A DNA stretch of 64,000 nucleotides from an uncultured Clostridia bacterium (GCA_944392335.1 CALXWJ010000082.1:31898-95897), one strand, 5' to 3'. Counted from the first letter of the stretch, positions 9,624 to 19,353 are shown. Notes: a model not told the origin generated them from the letters alone. Translations and numbers: made by a program.

Positions 9624-10097
9624 TTAAAATTTCTTCATAATTTTATCGGCTATTCCGGCAGGAACCAGCCCCTCAAGCTGCCCATGATACTTTGCCACTT
9701 CCTTTACCATGCTTGAGCTGATATAAGAGAACTTACTGTCTGTCATCATGAATACGGTCTCATATTCCGGATTTAACGCCTTGTTTAAAAGTGCCATTTG
9801 AAATTCATACTCAAAATCCGCCACCGTTCTCAATCCCTTTATAATTACCGTCGCAAAATTTTGTTTTGCAAAGTCTACCAATAATCCGCTGAAAACATCG
9901 CAAGATACATTTTCAATGTCACGAGTTGTTTCATTGATCATTTCTCGTCTTTCCTCTGCGTCAAAAACAGGATTTTTACTTGCATTATTAAGGACTCCGA
10001 CAATAACCTTGTCATACAGTCTCGATGCTCGTTTTATAATATCAAGATGTCCGTTGGTAATCGGATCAAAGCTCCCCGGATACACCGCTATTCTCAT
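9624..10097 (-). CDS. coaD: Phosphopantetheine adenylyltransferase
   Basis: Penultimate step of coenzyme A synthesis: adenylyl transfer from ATP to 4'-phosphopantetheine. The nucleotidyltransferase signature [14 protein letters not shown] (residues 8-21) contains the TxGH-type motif. [14 protein letters not shown] near 126-139 is the second conserved block. Length 157 is normal. The start overlaps the rsmD stop by one base (TGATG), the usual rsmD-coaD pair. Confidence 0.97.
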   Translation of the reverse strand: MRIAVYPGSFDPITNGHLDIIKRASRLYDKVIVGVLNNASKNPVFDAEERREMINETTRDIENVSCDVFSGLLVDFAKQNFATVIIKGLRTVADFEYEFQMALLNKALNPEYETVFMMTDSKFSYISSSMVKEVAKYHGQLEGLVPAGIADKIMKKF

Positions 10098-10642
10098 CAG
10101 TCTACACCTCTTTGGTAAATTGTAATGTAGCTTCTTCCGTATTTTCTCTGTTTTAATATTTTGATCCCGTCAAACTCGCCGTGCTCATCAATAAAATCAC
10201 TTTCCAAAACAATTATTCCGTCTTTGCTCAGCTTGTCCGACGCAACGACCCCTTCAATAACAGGCCTTATAAATCCCTTGTTATATGGAGGATCCAAAAA
10301 AATTATGTCAAAGCTATCTCTATATTCCTTTAAAAAGTCCATTGCGGAAATTTTTTTAATTATGACCCTATCACAAAACCTCAATTTTTCCGCATTCTTT
10401 TTTATTAAGCTTATAGAATGTATATCTATATCACAGATAACAGCTTTTTTTGCACCCCTGCTCAGAGCTTCAAGGCTCAAAGCGCCGCTTCCGCCGAACA
10501 AATCCAAAACATTTGCATCATATACAAAATCCATAATAAGATTAAACATGGATTCTCTGACACGATCTGTTGTAGGCCGTATATCCATTCCGTTAAATTC
10601 AAATAATTTCTGTCCTTTCCGGGAACCGGATATAATTCTCAA
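10097..10642 (-). CDS. rsmD: RsmD, 16S rRNA m2G966 methyltransferase
   Basis: SAM-dependent methyltransferase acting on guanine 966 of 16S rRNA. Motif I is [19 protein letters not shown] and the catalytic block is LDPPYNKG, typical of N2-guanine methyltransferases. The start is taken as TTG 10642, giving [10 protein letters not shown] like other RsmD proteins with AAGG nine bases upstream. The GTG at 10651 touches the ribosome site. Couples to coaD. Confidence 0.93.
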   Translation of the reverse strand: MRIISGSRKGQKLFEFNGMDIRPTTDRVRESMFNLIMDFVYDANVLDLFGGSGALSLEALSRGAKKAVICDIDIHSISLIKKNAEKLRFCDRVIIKKISAMDFLKEYRDSFDIIFLDPPYNKGFIRPVIEGVVASDKLSKDGIIVLESDFIDEHGEFDGIKILKQRKYGRSYITIYQRGVD

Positions 10643-10836
10643 AGCCGTCACCCTTCCTGAAAGAGAAAGACTATTCCTTCTACATTACATATTATATATT
10701 TTAACTTAAATAATTCAAATCGTCAACCATATTTACAAAAAAAATTTCAAAAATATCAAAAAAAATAATATTTTTTCACTTCACTAAACAAAATGTCGCA
10801 AATTGTACATATTAATTTTAAAGATACATTAATTCG

Positions 10837-12858
10837 TCAATTTGAGACAATGCCTTCACGAAACATTTCTCTGATTTTTTCATACAACTTCGTATCGATA
10901 TTTCCCGGATACCCATTGCATTCAATAATTTTCTTTGCCGCCGACTGTGCTTTTTTTAAAATCTGCATATCTGAAAATAAATTAGCAATTTTCAATTCCG
11001 GTATCCCGTGCTGACGTGTGCCGAAAAAGTCTCCCGGCCCCCTTAATTTTAAATCTTCTTCGGATACATAAAATCCATCGTTGGACGTGCACATAATTTC
11101 CATCCTTTTTTTTATTATCTCATTGCTGCCATGAGCAAACATAATACAAAACGCCTGATTTTTCCCTCTGCCCACTCTTCCTCTCAGCTGATGCAATTGA
11201 CTGAGTCCGAAACGTTCCGCATTTTCTATTATCATTATATTTGAATTGGGGACATTTACGCCGACCTCTATAACAGTGGTGGATACAAGTATTCTAATTT
11301 CTCCCCGTGCAAACCTCATCATTATCTCTTCTTTTTCTTTCGGGTTCATTTTTCCGTGTATGATCCCAACATTATAATCGGGAAATAATTTTTTCATTTT
11401 TTCATGTATCTCCACCGCATTTTTCAAATCACTTTTCTGTGTTTCCTCTATCAAAGGACAGACCACATAGCACTGCATTCCCTCTTTTAAATTTTTCTCT
11501 AAAAAAAGATATATCCTCTTTCGCATATCTTCTCCGACTGCATAAGTTTTCACAGGAATTCTTCCCGGAGGCAGCTCATTAATTACCGAAATGTCCAAAT
11601 CACCGTAAAGTATCAACGCAAGAGTTCTCGGTATCGGTGTTGCCGTCATGACCAATGTATGTACGTCATTGCCTTTTCCCATAAGCTTTGCACGCTGCGT
11701 TACACCGAAACGATGCTGTTCGTCTGCTATAACAAGTCCGAGATTTGCATATTCCACACTGTCCGCAATAAGTGCATGCGTACCGATAATAATATCATAT
11801 TTCTGCTGCTTGATTTCGTCATAAAGTTCTTTTTTCTTTTTTGTGCTTGAAGTCAGCAAGCATATTTTTATATCCGTTTCCTTAAAAAACTCACAAAATG
11901 ATCCATAATGCTGTCCGGCAAGTATTTCTGTCGGAGCCATAATTGCCGCCTGATAACCGTTTTTCACCGCCACATACATAGCCGCGGCGGCAACAGCTGT
12001 TTTTCCCGAACCAACGTCACCCTGAACCAACCTGTTCATTGGCACATCTTTTTTGAGATCGGACAAAATATCCATGCATACATTTTTCTGTGATCTTGTC
12101 ATTTCAAATGGGAGTAAAGCCAAAAACTCATCCATACATTCGGTATTGTAAAAAGGTTCTCTTTTAACGCCTTTTAATGTTTCTTTTTTGCACAACAATG
12201 CCAATTGCAGCATGAAAAGCTCTTCAAATACAAGTCTGTACCTTGCCGTTTCAAAATCCTTGAAGGTATCCGGAAAATGTATGTTTTTGATAGCATAATT
12301 TATATCGCATAGCTTGTATTCCTTGATTACTCCCTTTGGCAAATACTCTTCAAACTCCCCGCATACTTCAAGAGCCTCACTCATGACTGTTTGGATAAAT
12401 TTTTGTGTAAGATTCCCCCAGAGCGGATATATCGGTATGATCTTCCCAGTAAATTGCTCTTTTCCAACTCTTTCATAAACCGGCGTCAGCATTTCTTTTT
12501 TTCTTGAATTAGGATTTATTTTCCCATAAAAATAATATTGATCGCCTTTTTTGAAAATTTTTTTCACAAATCTGTTATTATACCATGTTACCGTCATGAT
12601 CCCGGTATCATCGCCCACCGTCATCGAATACAAGGTCATATTTTTTCTTATTCTTGTTTCCTTTACTTCAGACACTACAACAGCCTTAACCAACAATTCC
12701 TCTCCCGGGCGGCAGTGGGCAATATCTTTTGAAAATCCTCTGTCCTCGTAATTTCTCGGAAAAAAATACAAAAGCTCCTCCACCGTATTTATTCCTTTTT
12801 GTTCAAATAATTTTGCCCTTGTATCACCTATTCCACGTAAACTGCGAATATTATGCAT
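10837..12858 (-). CDS. recG: RecG, ATP-dependent branch-migration helicase
   Basis: Double-stranded DNA translocase that remodels stalled replication forks and Holliday junctions. An N-terminal wedge/OB domain (about 1-230) is followed by helicase motifs: Walker A GDVGSGKTA, the DEQH box in VIADEQHRFG, TATPIPRTLA, and motif VI QLRGRVGRG. 673 residues is the usual length. The start ATG follows GGAGGAAGAT. A copy of the dispersed repeat begins two bases beyond this ribosome site, so the leader of any recG transcript starting upstream would contain the repeat in antisense. Confidence 0.97.
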   Translation of the reverse strand: MHNIRSLRGIGDTRAKLFEQKGINTVEELLYFFPRNYEDRGFSKDIAHCRPGEELLVKAVVVSEVKETRIRKNMTLYSMTVGDDTGIMTVTWYNNRFVKKIFKKGDQYYFYGKINPNSRKKEMLTPVYERVGKEQFTGKIIPIYPLWGNLTQKFIQTVMSEALEVCGEFEEYLPKGVIKEYKLCDINYAIKNIHFPDTFKDFETARYRLVFEELFMLQLALLCKKETLKGVKREPFYNTECMDEFLALLPFEMTRSQKNVCMDILSDLKKDVPMNRLVQGDVGSGKTAVAAAAMYVAVKNGYQAAIMAPTEILAGQHYGSFCEFFKETDIKICLLTSSTKKKKELYDEIKQQKYDIIIGTHALIADSVEYANLGLVIADEQHRFGVTQRAKLMGKGNDVHTLVMTATPIPRTLALILYGDLDISVINELPPGRIPVKTYAVGEDMRKRIYLFLEKNLKEGMQCYVVCPLIEETQKSDLKNAVEIHEKMKKLFPDYNVGIIHGKMNPKEKEEIMMRFARGEIRILVSTTVIEVGVNVPNSNIMIIENAERFGLSQLHQLRGRVGRGKNQAFCIMFAHGSNEIIKKRMEIMCTSNDGFYVSEEDLKLRGPGDFFGTRQHGIPELKIANLFSDMQILKKAQSAAKKIIECNGYPGNIDTKLYEKIREMFREGIVSN

Positions 12859-12869
12859 ATCTTCCTCCG

Positions 12870-13020
12870 TTCAATAAGGGCTTGTCCCGTCATCTAACAA
12901 GGACAAGAACGCAAACTGTGCTATCGCTTTAATCAGTGAGAGATTGCATTCTCACTGATTAAAAATTTGTAACCCGCCGCTGGCAACAGAGGCGGGGGAC
13001 ATATTGCCCGTAGTTATAAT
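12870..13020 (+). repeat. Dispersed structured repeat, copy A
   Basis: Full copy with both conserved ends (TTCAATAAGGGCTTGTCC; last part CGTAGTTATA). Hairpin 1 arms CTTGTCC/GGACAAG. Hairpin 2 arms TTTAATCAGTGAGA and TCTCACTGATTAAA are perfect, with the outer pair changed together relative to other copies. Hairpin 3 arms CCCGCC/GGCGGG. It abuts the recG ribosome site. A perfect palindrome AAGAGCTGTT-TTC-AACAGCTCTT follows at 13023-13045. Confidence 0.85.
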
Positions 13021-13146
13021 ACAAGAGCTGTTTTCAACAGCTCTTATCCCTCATATATCAAATATGTAACAATTCCATCTTGATCAGGCAATGCTTTAAT
13101 TACGATACCAATTATGTAAAATAAGACTGCAAAAAATAATGCAGCA

Positions 13147-13293
13147 TTCAATAAAGACTTATCCTGTTATTCAACGAAAATGAGAACGCAGCATAACTGC
13201 ACTGTAATCTGCAGAAAATTGTACTCTCACACTGATCACGGATATAAAACCCATCTTCGACAAAAGCGGGTGGGACATCTTGTCCGCAGTTAT
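13147..13293 (+). repeat. Dispersed structured repeat, copy B
   Basis: Diverged copy: the 5' end reads TTCAATAAAGACTTATCC, the 3' end is intact as CTTGTCCGCAGTTAT, and hairpin 1 has largely decayed. With copy A it fills most of the 630-bp gap between recG and the fakA-like gene. I see no gene in that gap; the open frame that crosses it is repeat sequence. Confidence 0.75.
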
Positions 13294-13304
13294 TTTTTGC
13301 AAAA

Positions 13305-13348
13305 GCCCGTATTGCTGTTATTTCCGTTAAGAAATCCGTAATACGGGC
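13305..13348 (-). terminator. Terminator-like hairpin after the fakA-like gene
   Basis: Arms GCCCGTATT (13305-13313) and AATACGGGC (13340-13348). On the minus strand the hairpin is followed by TTTTGCAAAAAAT. It lies about 140 bp after the fakA-like stop. Confidence 0.55.
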
Positions 13349-13488
13349 GATATATCCTCTGCTGAGAAAACATACAGGCATTTCTCTTTACCGGATAAGT
13401 TCTTTTTTGTTTTTTCCATACTTATCACATTATCTTAAATTATCTTTTTTATGAAGCTTAATAATTACGTAAAGGCAGTATATCTTTT

Positions 13489-15177
13489 TTATTCAACCGA
13501 TAAAATATAATAATATAACGATTGCCCGCCGTATTTCACAGAGACGTCAAAATCATCATATTTCTCTTCAAGCTTGCCGGCAAGCTCCTCTGCCTTTTCA
13601 CTACTTATATCTTCACCGTAATATATGTTAATAAATTCATCGTCATCCCTTACCATTTTATCTATCAGCTGTTCTAAAACCTCTGTTGCATCCGATCCCG
13701 TAACACTTATGCTGTTCTCTTCTATTCCGAGTATGTCTCCCTCTTTTATATCCAGATCATCGATTTTTGTATCTCTTACAGCATATGTTACCTGCCCGGT
13801 CTTGATCGACCCAATAGCTTTATTCATCGCGTCTTCATTCTTTTTTGCGTCCTTTGATTGGGAAAACGCAAGCATGGCGGAAATACACTGCGGAATACTC
13901 TTCGTCGGTATTACAACAATATTTTTCTTTGATATTTCCTTTGCCTGGTTTGCCGCCATAATTATATTTTTGTTATTTGGAAAAACAAATATTGTATCGG
14001 CATTTACATGCTTTACGGCATTAACAATATCGTCGGTGCTGGGATTCATTGTCTGGCCGCCTTCAATTATTCGGTCTATTCCTAAATTTTTAAATATATC
14101 CGCAATTCCGTCTCCGACACATATGCTCACAAATCCAAAAGGTTTTTTTTCTCCTTCATCAAAAGTCTCCTGTTCCTCTTCTTTGCGATCATTTTGATTT
14201 GCTGAAATAAGGCTTTGATGCTGATGCTTCATGTTATCTATCTTTATGTTTATCATATCTCCGAGAAGAACCGCACGTTCGAGTATATATCCCGGATTAT
14301 TCGTATGGATGTGGACCTTCACTATCTCATCATCATCGATCACAAGCATGCAGTCTCCCTTTAATTCTATGGCAGAACGGAATCTTTGAATATCTGCTTT
14401 CGGGTTATTTTTTTCAACTATAAACTCAGTACAGTATTTATATTTTATATTATTGGAATCAATAGTCTCCTGTGCAGCTGTACGTTCAGTTTTTGATTCG
14501 TTTTTTGTTTGTATGCTTTCAACTACTGCCCCCGTTTTCAAATACTCCAAAACGCCGTCTAAAAAGAATATCCAGCCCTGTCCGCCGGCATCGACCACTC
14601 CTGCTTTCTTCAGCGCAGGCAGCATTTCAGGAGTCTTTGCAAGGGCTTTATTGCCTTTTTTGACAGCACCCGCCAAAACTGTTTTAAAATCATCATCACT
14701 CTCTGAAATTTTAACGGCGCGTTGTGCTATTTCCCTCGCTACAGTTAAAATCGTACCCTCTGTGGGCTTCATGACCGCATTATATGCTGCCTGAGACCCT
14801 ACAAGCAATGCATTGGAGAATTGTTTTACATCACATTCGGCAATTCCCTTTAAACTTTTGGAAATACCTCTGAAAAATTGCGACAAAATAACACCCGAAT
14901 TTCCCCTTGCTCCTCTTAGAGTTGCATAAGACATTGTATCTGCCACCTTTGTTACAGAAGGCGTAACTATGCCCTGCAAAGATTTTGTCATTGCCATAAC
15001 CGTCATAGACATGTTCGTTCCCGTATCGCCGTCAGGTACAGGGAAAACATTTAATTCATCAACAATGTGTTTTTTATTATATAAATTGTTAGCACCCGAA
15101 ATCATCATCTGAGCCAACAATTTTCCATCTATCCTGTTAATAGTAATCTCCTCCCAAACAGTCTTAATTGAAGACAT
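13489..15177 (-). CDS. fakA: DAK-domain fatty acid kinase, FakA/YloV type
   Basis: Expected to phosphorylate fatty acids held by a FakB/DegV carrier for entry into phospholipid synthesis; no carrier gene is seen here. The DAK2 nucleotide domain shows FPVPDGDTGTNMSMTVMAM near residues 46-64, and GARGNSGVILSQF follows near 92-104. A DegV-like C-terminal half (about 340-562) contains FPNNKNIIMAANQA. The length matches YloV. The open frame starts at ATG 15177, which lacks a good ribosome site. GGGAGGAG (15155-15148) lies six bases before an ATT codon at 15141, and homologues begin near there, so the real start may be non-canonical. It lies four bases after the Asp23 gene, as in B. subtilis yloU-yloV. 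Confidence 0.88.
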   Translation of the reverse strand: MSSIKTVWEEITINRIDGKLLAQMMISGANNLYNKKHIVDELNVFPVPDGDTGTNMSMTVMAMTKSLQGIVTPSVTKVADTMSYATLRGARGNSGVILSQFFRGISKSLKGIAECDVKQFSNALLVGSQAAYNAVMKPTEGTILTVAREIAQRAVKISESDDDFKTVLAGAVKKGNKALAKTPEMLPALKKAGVVDAGGQGWIFFLDGVLEYLKTGAVVESIQTKNESKTERTAAQETIDSNNIKYKYCTEFIVEKNNPKADIQRFRSAIELKGDCMLVIDDDEIVKVHIHTNNPGYILERAVLLGDMINIKIDNMKHQHQSLISANQNDRKEEEQETFDEGEKKPFGFVSICVGDGIADIFKNLGIDRIIEGGQTMNPSTDDIVNAVKHVNADTIFVFPNNKNIIMAANQAKEISKKNIVVIPTKSIPQCISAMLAFSQSKDAKKNEDAMNKAIGSIKTGQVTYAVRDTKIDDLDIKEGDILGIEENSISVTGSDATEVLEQLIDKMVRDDDEFINIYYGEDISSEKAEELAGKLEEKYDDFDVSVKYGGQSLYYYILSVE

Positions 15178-15180
15178 TAA

Positions 15181-15543
15181 TTACATATTATCCTGTACTC
15201 TTACAGATTCAACCAAAACATTCACCTTTGTGACTTTAATACCCGTCTTATTTTCAAGTTTGTACTTTACATTGTGTATGATACTGTCACAGATCACATT
15301 GATATTTACACCGTATTCAACCATAATATGAAGTTCAATAACAATACCCGATTCAACAACGTCGATCTTTATACCCTTCGTCATATTGTCATATTTTAAA
15401 AGATTTACGATTCCGTCCTTCTTGTTTCGTGATACCATACCTACAACACCGTAACATTTATTTGCAACCGCACCGGCAATCGAAGCTATAACACTATTGT
15501 CAACAAGAACATCTCCGTATTCGCTGTTAATTTTAATAGCCAC
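15181..15543 (-). CDS. Asp23/Gls24 family protein, YloU type
   Basis: Small envelope-stress family protein of unknown biochemical role. The 120-residue sequence contains IASIAGAVANKCYGVVGM and ends in an amphipathic VTKVNVLVESVRV strand typical of Asp23. The start is placed at GTG 15543 (MAIKINSEYG), nine bases after AAGGA; the ATG at 15552 directly touches that site. It is the upstream partner of the DAK-domain gene, a pairing conserved across Firmicutes. Confidence 0.88.
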   Translation of the reverse strand: MAIKINSEYGDVLVDNSVIASIAGAVANKCYGVVGMVSRNKKDGIVNLLKYDNMTKGIKIDVVESGIVIELHIMVEYGVNINVICDSIIHNVKYKLENKTGIKVTKVNVLVESVRVQDNM

Positions 15544-15794
15544 TTCAATCATTCCTTTCTATTTTTGATAAGTGAACAATATCCCCATTATTTATTATTT
15601 TCGTTTCAATGCAAACAACAGATCCAACAATCCGTTTTTCTTTATGAAATCCTGTTTTGTCAAACAAAAGCGGTTATTGCGCATTGATATACCATCTCCA
15701 TCATATTTTACTATACTTTAGTCATTTCGTCTATACTTATTTGAAATTTTTATCTAAAATATATCCAAATTAGTCTAAAAATATAATATATGAT

Positions 15795-15823
15795 TTGATT
15801 TTTTGTTAAATTTATTATATAAT
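15795..15823 (+). promoter_or_regulatory. Promoter of the tyrosine recombinase gene
   Basis: TTGATT (15795-15800), a 17-bp spacer and TATAAT (15818-15823), 35 bp before the start codon. The rest of the 315-bp gap 15544-15858 shows no gene. A weaker minus-strand promoter for the Asp23 gene may lie near 15700. Confidence 0.65.
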
Positions 15824-15858
15824 AAAAACCGGAAAATATACCAAAAAGGGATGATCTT

Positions 15859-16971
15859 ATGGCTTTAAACAAAAAGTATTCTTATCTCAAAGAGTACACG
15901 GTCCAAATGCCTGATTTTGTTACGGAATATATAATAGAATATTATAACGGCGAAAGTATCAATACCCAGATTGGGTATTCCATCGACATACGTGTTTTTC
16001 TAAACTACCTTAAAGCCGAAGTATTTGATCATATTGAAAACATAAAAGACATAACAATAGCTGATATAAACAGGATAAAAGTCACCGATTTGATAAAATT
16101 CAAATCCTATCTTAAAGAATATTCGCAGGAAAGTTATACTGTAACCGGCAAACCGATAATTCGCGTGTATCGAAATTCCCCCTATGGCATAAACAGAAAA
16201 ATGTCCGCAGTAAGAGGATTGTTTATATACCTCTATAAAACAGATCAAATCAAAGAAAACATAACAGACAAGGTAGATTTTGCAAAGCTCCACCAAAAAA
16301 TCAAAAAAAGGCTTACTTCACAAGAGACCTTTTCTTTGCTTGATGTTATATACAGCGGCGAAAAATATTACGAGGGACGCCTTTTGACCGAATATAATAA
16401 CCGTAAACTCAGGGATATTGCGATCTTCACAACATATCTCGGCACCGGTATCCGTGTAAGCGAGCTTATAAATATAAATATTGAGGATATCGATCTTAAC
16501 ACAAATACCATCATCGTTACCCGAAAGGGCGGTGACCAACAGGAAATATTTATGCCGAATCAGGTCAAGGAAGCAATTATGATCTATATTAAAGACGAGC
16601 AAACACGAAAAAACCGTGATATATCCTCAGGGCCCTTGTTTATAAGCCGCAACAAATCAAGATTTACAGCGGCAGGGATCGAAAAATTATTAAAAAACTA
16701 CTGTCTGACCGTAGGTATAACCAATCCCGACAAAACAAGGCCTCACGCTTTGAGAAGAACCTTTGCCTGCCAGCTTCTCGAAGACGGCGTCGATATCAAG
16801 ATGGTTGCCGATCTTCTCGGTCATAAAAATATAGAAGTAACACATAAATATTATGCACAATATAACGCAAAAGCACGAAAAGACCTTATGCTTCAGCAAG
16901 AACCCATTCCGGAAAATATTTACAAAACTCTTGAAGATGAAAATACCGTCGACTCTGATAAACAGCACTGA
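15859..16971 (+). CDS. Tyrosine site-specific recombinase, XerC/XerD-like
   Basis: Phage-integrase-family recombinase of 370 residues with a SAM-like N-terminal core-binding domain (about 15-130). The catalytic set is complete: Arg199 in GTGIRVSEL, Lys223 in TRKGG, His296 and Arg299 in PHALRR, His322 in LLGHKN, and a tyrosine at 331 or 332 in THKYYAQ. It stands alone behind its own promoter, with housekeeping genes on both sides and no mobile-element signature. A chromosome-dimer resolution role is plausible, but a domesticated integrase cannot be excluded. It is about 70 residues longer than E. coli XerD. Confidence 0.85.
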   Translation: MALNKKYSYLKEYTVQMPDFVTEYIIEYYNGESINTQIGYSIDIRVFLNYLKAEVFDHIENIKDITIADINRIKVTDLIKFKSYLKEYSQESYTVTGKPIIRVYRNSPYGINRKMSAVRGLFIYLYKTDQIKENITDKVDFAKLHQKIKKRLTSQETFSLLDVIYSGEKYYEGRLLTEYNNRKLRDIAIFTTYLGTGIRVSELININIEDIDLNTNTIIVTRKGGDQQEIFMPNQVKEAIMIYIKDEQTRKNRDISSGPLFISRNKSRFTAAGIEKLLKNYCLTVGITNPDKTRPHALRRTFACQLLEDGVDIKMVADLLGHKNIEVTHKYYAQYNAKARKDLMLQQEPIPENIYKTLEDENTVDSDKQH

Positions 16972-17027
16972 ATATTCAGCGCCGACAAAGGCACCAGACA
17001 TCGCAAGTTAATTGCTTAAAATAAAAC

Positions 17028-17077
17028 CGCCTGTATCACAATTTTGAAAAACAAACCATGATACAGGCGTAAATTTT
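17028..17077 (+). terminator. Terminator after the tyrosine recombinase
   Basis: Arms CGCCTGTATCA (17028-17038) and TGATACAGGCG (17059-17069), followed by TAAATTTT. Repeat copy C starts at the end of this T-run. Confidence 0.7.
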
Positions 17078-17243
17078 CAATAAGGGCTTGTCCCGTCTTG
17101 GGCAAGGACAAGAACGAAACAGACGATTTGCGAACCGCCTCTACGTTGCTGCGCTGTAATCAGTGGGAAATTGTACTCTCACTGATTACAAATATAGAAC
17201 CTGCCGCCCATTGCGGCGGGGAACATCTTGTCCGCAGTTATAA
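17076..17243 (+). repeat. Dispersed structured repeat, copy C (longer variant)
   Basis: Both ends are conserved (TTCAATAAGGGCTTGTCC and CTTGTCCGCAGTTATA). About 20 bp is added between hairpins 1 and 2 (around 17118-17150), giving 168 bp. Hairpin 2 arms GTAATCAGTG/CACTGATTAC and hairpin 3 are intact. With the preceding terminator it fills the 341-bp gap 16972-17312. Confidence 0.85.
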
Positions 17244-17312
17244 ATAACGTCATTTGTATAAATCTCACCGTTCTTAATATTTGTTTTTATATGGATCCAT
17301 GAGTCATATTTA

Positions 17313-17714
17313 TCATTCAGTTGATTTCTTTAACAGATCACGTATTTCGGTAAGAAGCAGTTCTTCATTTGAAAGTTTCGGCTCCTCGTCAGGCTTTTCT
17401 TCTTTCTTCTTTTCATATCTTGCTTTTAATGTATTTATACTCTTTACCATAATAAATACAACCAGCGAGATAATTAAAAAATCAATGACCGACTGGATAA
17501 AACTGCCGTATCTTATCGATAATTTATCATTTATCACAATAGCGGCGTCCGCCATATTGATTTTACCAGTAATGCAGCTGATTACGGGAGTGATCACATC
17601 CGACACCAGTGAATTCACTATTTTTGTGAAAGCAGTACCCACAATAATGCCGACAGCCATATCTACTACATTTCCTCTTGATATGAAAGTTTTAAATTCA
17701 TCTAATATCTTCAT
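17313..17714 (-). CDS. mscL: Large-conductance mechanosensitive channel
   Basis: Homopentameric inner-membrane channel that releases solutes on hypo-osmotic shock. An N-terminal amphipathic helix (MKILDEFKTFISRGNVV) precedes TM1 with the pore-lining VGIIVGTAFTKIVNSLV. A periplasmic loop follows, then TM2 (about 75-100) and a charged cytoplasmic C-terminal helix. Length 133. The start is ATG 17714, because AGAGA lies upstream and MscL proteins begin in this way; the TTG at 17732 is less likely. Confidence 0.93.
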   Translation of the reverse strand: MKILDEFKTFISRGNVVDMAVGIIVGTAFTKIVNSLVSDVITPVISCITGKINMADAAIVINDKLSIRYGSFIQSVIDFLIISLVVFIMVKSINTLKARYEKKKEEKPDEEPKLSNEELLLTEIRDLLKKSTE

Positions 17715-17764
17715 TATCAGTTCTCTTTTCAACTCTTATGAATAACTTTATATTTTACATATAT

Positions 17765-19156
17765 TTAGAAAGCAAGCTTTTCCTCTATAAATTTATCAAT
17801 CTCTGAAATTTTAACGCGGGTCTGTTCCATTGTATCTCTGTCTCTTATTGTAACTGTTCCATCTGTTTCAGAATCAAAATCATACGTAATACACCACGGT
17901 GTACCGATTTCATCCTGTCTTCTGTAACGTTTTCCTATCGAACCCGCCTCGTCATATTCAACATTATATTTCTTTGAAAGCTCTTCATATACCTTAGCTG
18001 CGCCCTCTGATAATTTTTTAGACAAAGGAAGTATGGCTGCTTTAACAGGCGCTAAAACAGGGTGAAGGTGCATAACAACCCTTGAATCCCCATCTCCCAG
18101 ATCCTCTTCGTCATAGGCCTCGACCAAAAATGCCAGCGCAACTCTGTCAGCACCCAAAGAAGGTTCGATACAATAAGGCACATATCTTTCATTTGTAGCA
18201 GGATCGATATATTCCATACTTTCGCCCGAATGTTCTTGGTGCTGTTTTAAATCAAAGTCGGTCCTGTCAGCTATTCCCCATAATTCTCCCCATCCGAACG
18301 GGAATACAAATTCAATATCGGTAGTTGCATTTGAATAATGCGAAAGTTCTTCGGGTGAATGATCTCTGAAACGAACATTCTCCTCCTTAATTCCCAAAGA
18401 TAACAAGAAGTTCATACAGTATTCTTTCCAATAATAGAACCATTCCATATCCTTACCCGGAGCACAGAAGAATTCAAGCTCCATCTGTTCAAATTCTCTT
18501 GTTCTGAAAGTGAAATTGCCAGGTGTGATCTCGTTCCTGAAAGACTTGCCTATCTGACCTATACCGAAAGGAACTTTCTTTCTTGTAGTTCTTTGAACAT
18601 TTTTAAAATTAACGAATATTCCCTGAGCCGTTTCCGGGCGAAGATATACCACCGAAGACGAATCCTCCGTAACACCCTGAAAGGTCTTGAACATAAGGTT
18701 AAATTGACGAATATCGGTAAAATTATGTTTTCCGCATTCAGGGCAAACAATATTGTGATCATTGATATATTCGATCATTTTCTCGTTGCTCCAGCCGTCC
18801 ACTGTAAGATTTTCACCCTTTGAAAACGCATAATCCTCAATGAGCTTATCCGCTCTGTGACGTGCTTTACATTCCTTGCAATCCATAAGCGGATCCGAAA
18901 ATCCTCCCAGATGCCCCGATGCGACCCATGTCTGAGGATTCATGAGAATTGCACAGTCAACTCCCACATTATATTTTGATTCCTGTATAAATTTTTTCCA
19001 CCAGGCCTTTTTTACGTTATTTTTAAATTCAACTCCCAAAGGTCCGTAATCCCAGGTATTGGCAAGTCCCCCGTAAATCTCGCTTCCCGCAAATATGTAA
19101 CCTCTGCCCTTACACAGCGCAACTATTTTATCCATTGTTTTTTCAGTATTCTTCAT
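17765..19156 (-). CDS. glyS: Glycyl-tRNA synthetase, alpha2 type
   Basis: Class II aminoacyl-tRNA synthetase charging tRNA-Gly; the single-chain homodimeric type also called GlyQS. Visible blocks are [20 protein letters not shown] near residue 29, zinc-type cysteines CKEC and CPEC, motif 2 [20 protein letters not shown], motif 3 [13 protein letters not shown], and a C-terminal anticodon-binding domain beginning at [12 protein letters not shown]. Length 463 is normal. The start ATG follows AGGTG. No T-box is seen upstream. Confidence 0.97.
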   Translation of the reverse strand: MKNTEKTMDKIVALCKGRGYIFAGSEIYGGLANTWDYGPLGVEFKNNVKKAWWKKFIQESKYNVGVDCAILMNPQTWVASGHLGGFSDPLMDCKECKARHRADKLIEDYAFSKGENLTVDGWSNEKMIEYINDHNIVCPECGKHNFTDIRQFNLMFKTFQGVTEDSSSVVYLRPETAQGIFVNFKNVQRTTRKKVPFGIGQIGKSFRNEITPGNFTFRTREFEQMELEFFCAPGKDMEWFYYWKEYCMNFLLSLGIKEENVRFRDHSPEELSHYSNATTDIEFVFPFGWGELWGIADRTDFDLKQHQEHSGESMEYIDPATNERYVPYCIEPSLGADRVALAFLVEAYDEEDLGDGDSRVVMHLHPVLAPVKAAILPLSKKLSEGAAKVYEELSKKYNVEYDEAGSIGKRYRRQDEIGTPWCITYDFDSETDGTVTIRDRDTMEQTRVKISEIDKFIEEKLAF

Positions 19157-19264
19157 TACTTTGACACCTTTCCAAAAAAATCTTATTTTATTTTATCAGA
19201 TATCTGTTTAAAAATCAACATTTTTTCTTTATTTTCTGCTAAAAAAAACGTATCTTTAAAACAA

Positions 19265-19344
19265 AGGAACTGTTACATCGGCAATATTTGGGATTATACA
19301 ATCAATTTCCGATCTCAAATATATGCCGAATGCGGCAGTCCCTT
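19265..19344. repeat. Long imperfect inverted repeat between glyS and glgP
   Basis: Arms 19265-19293 and 19313-19344 pair with few mismatches (AGGAACTG with CAGTCCCTT at the base, CAATATTTGGGA with TCTCAAATATA at the tip). On the minus strand the hairpin ends in CCTTTGTTTT. It could be a glgP terminator or a small mobile hairpin. The 299-bp gap holds no gene. Confidence 0.5.
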
Positions 19345-19353
19345 ATTAATATC

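Noticed and set aside
13148..13381. Open frame of 77 codons on the minus strand between recG and the fakA-like gene
   Set aside because: It is made of repeat copy B and the neighbouring hairpin, has no ribosome site and no protein-like conservation among repeat copies.
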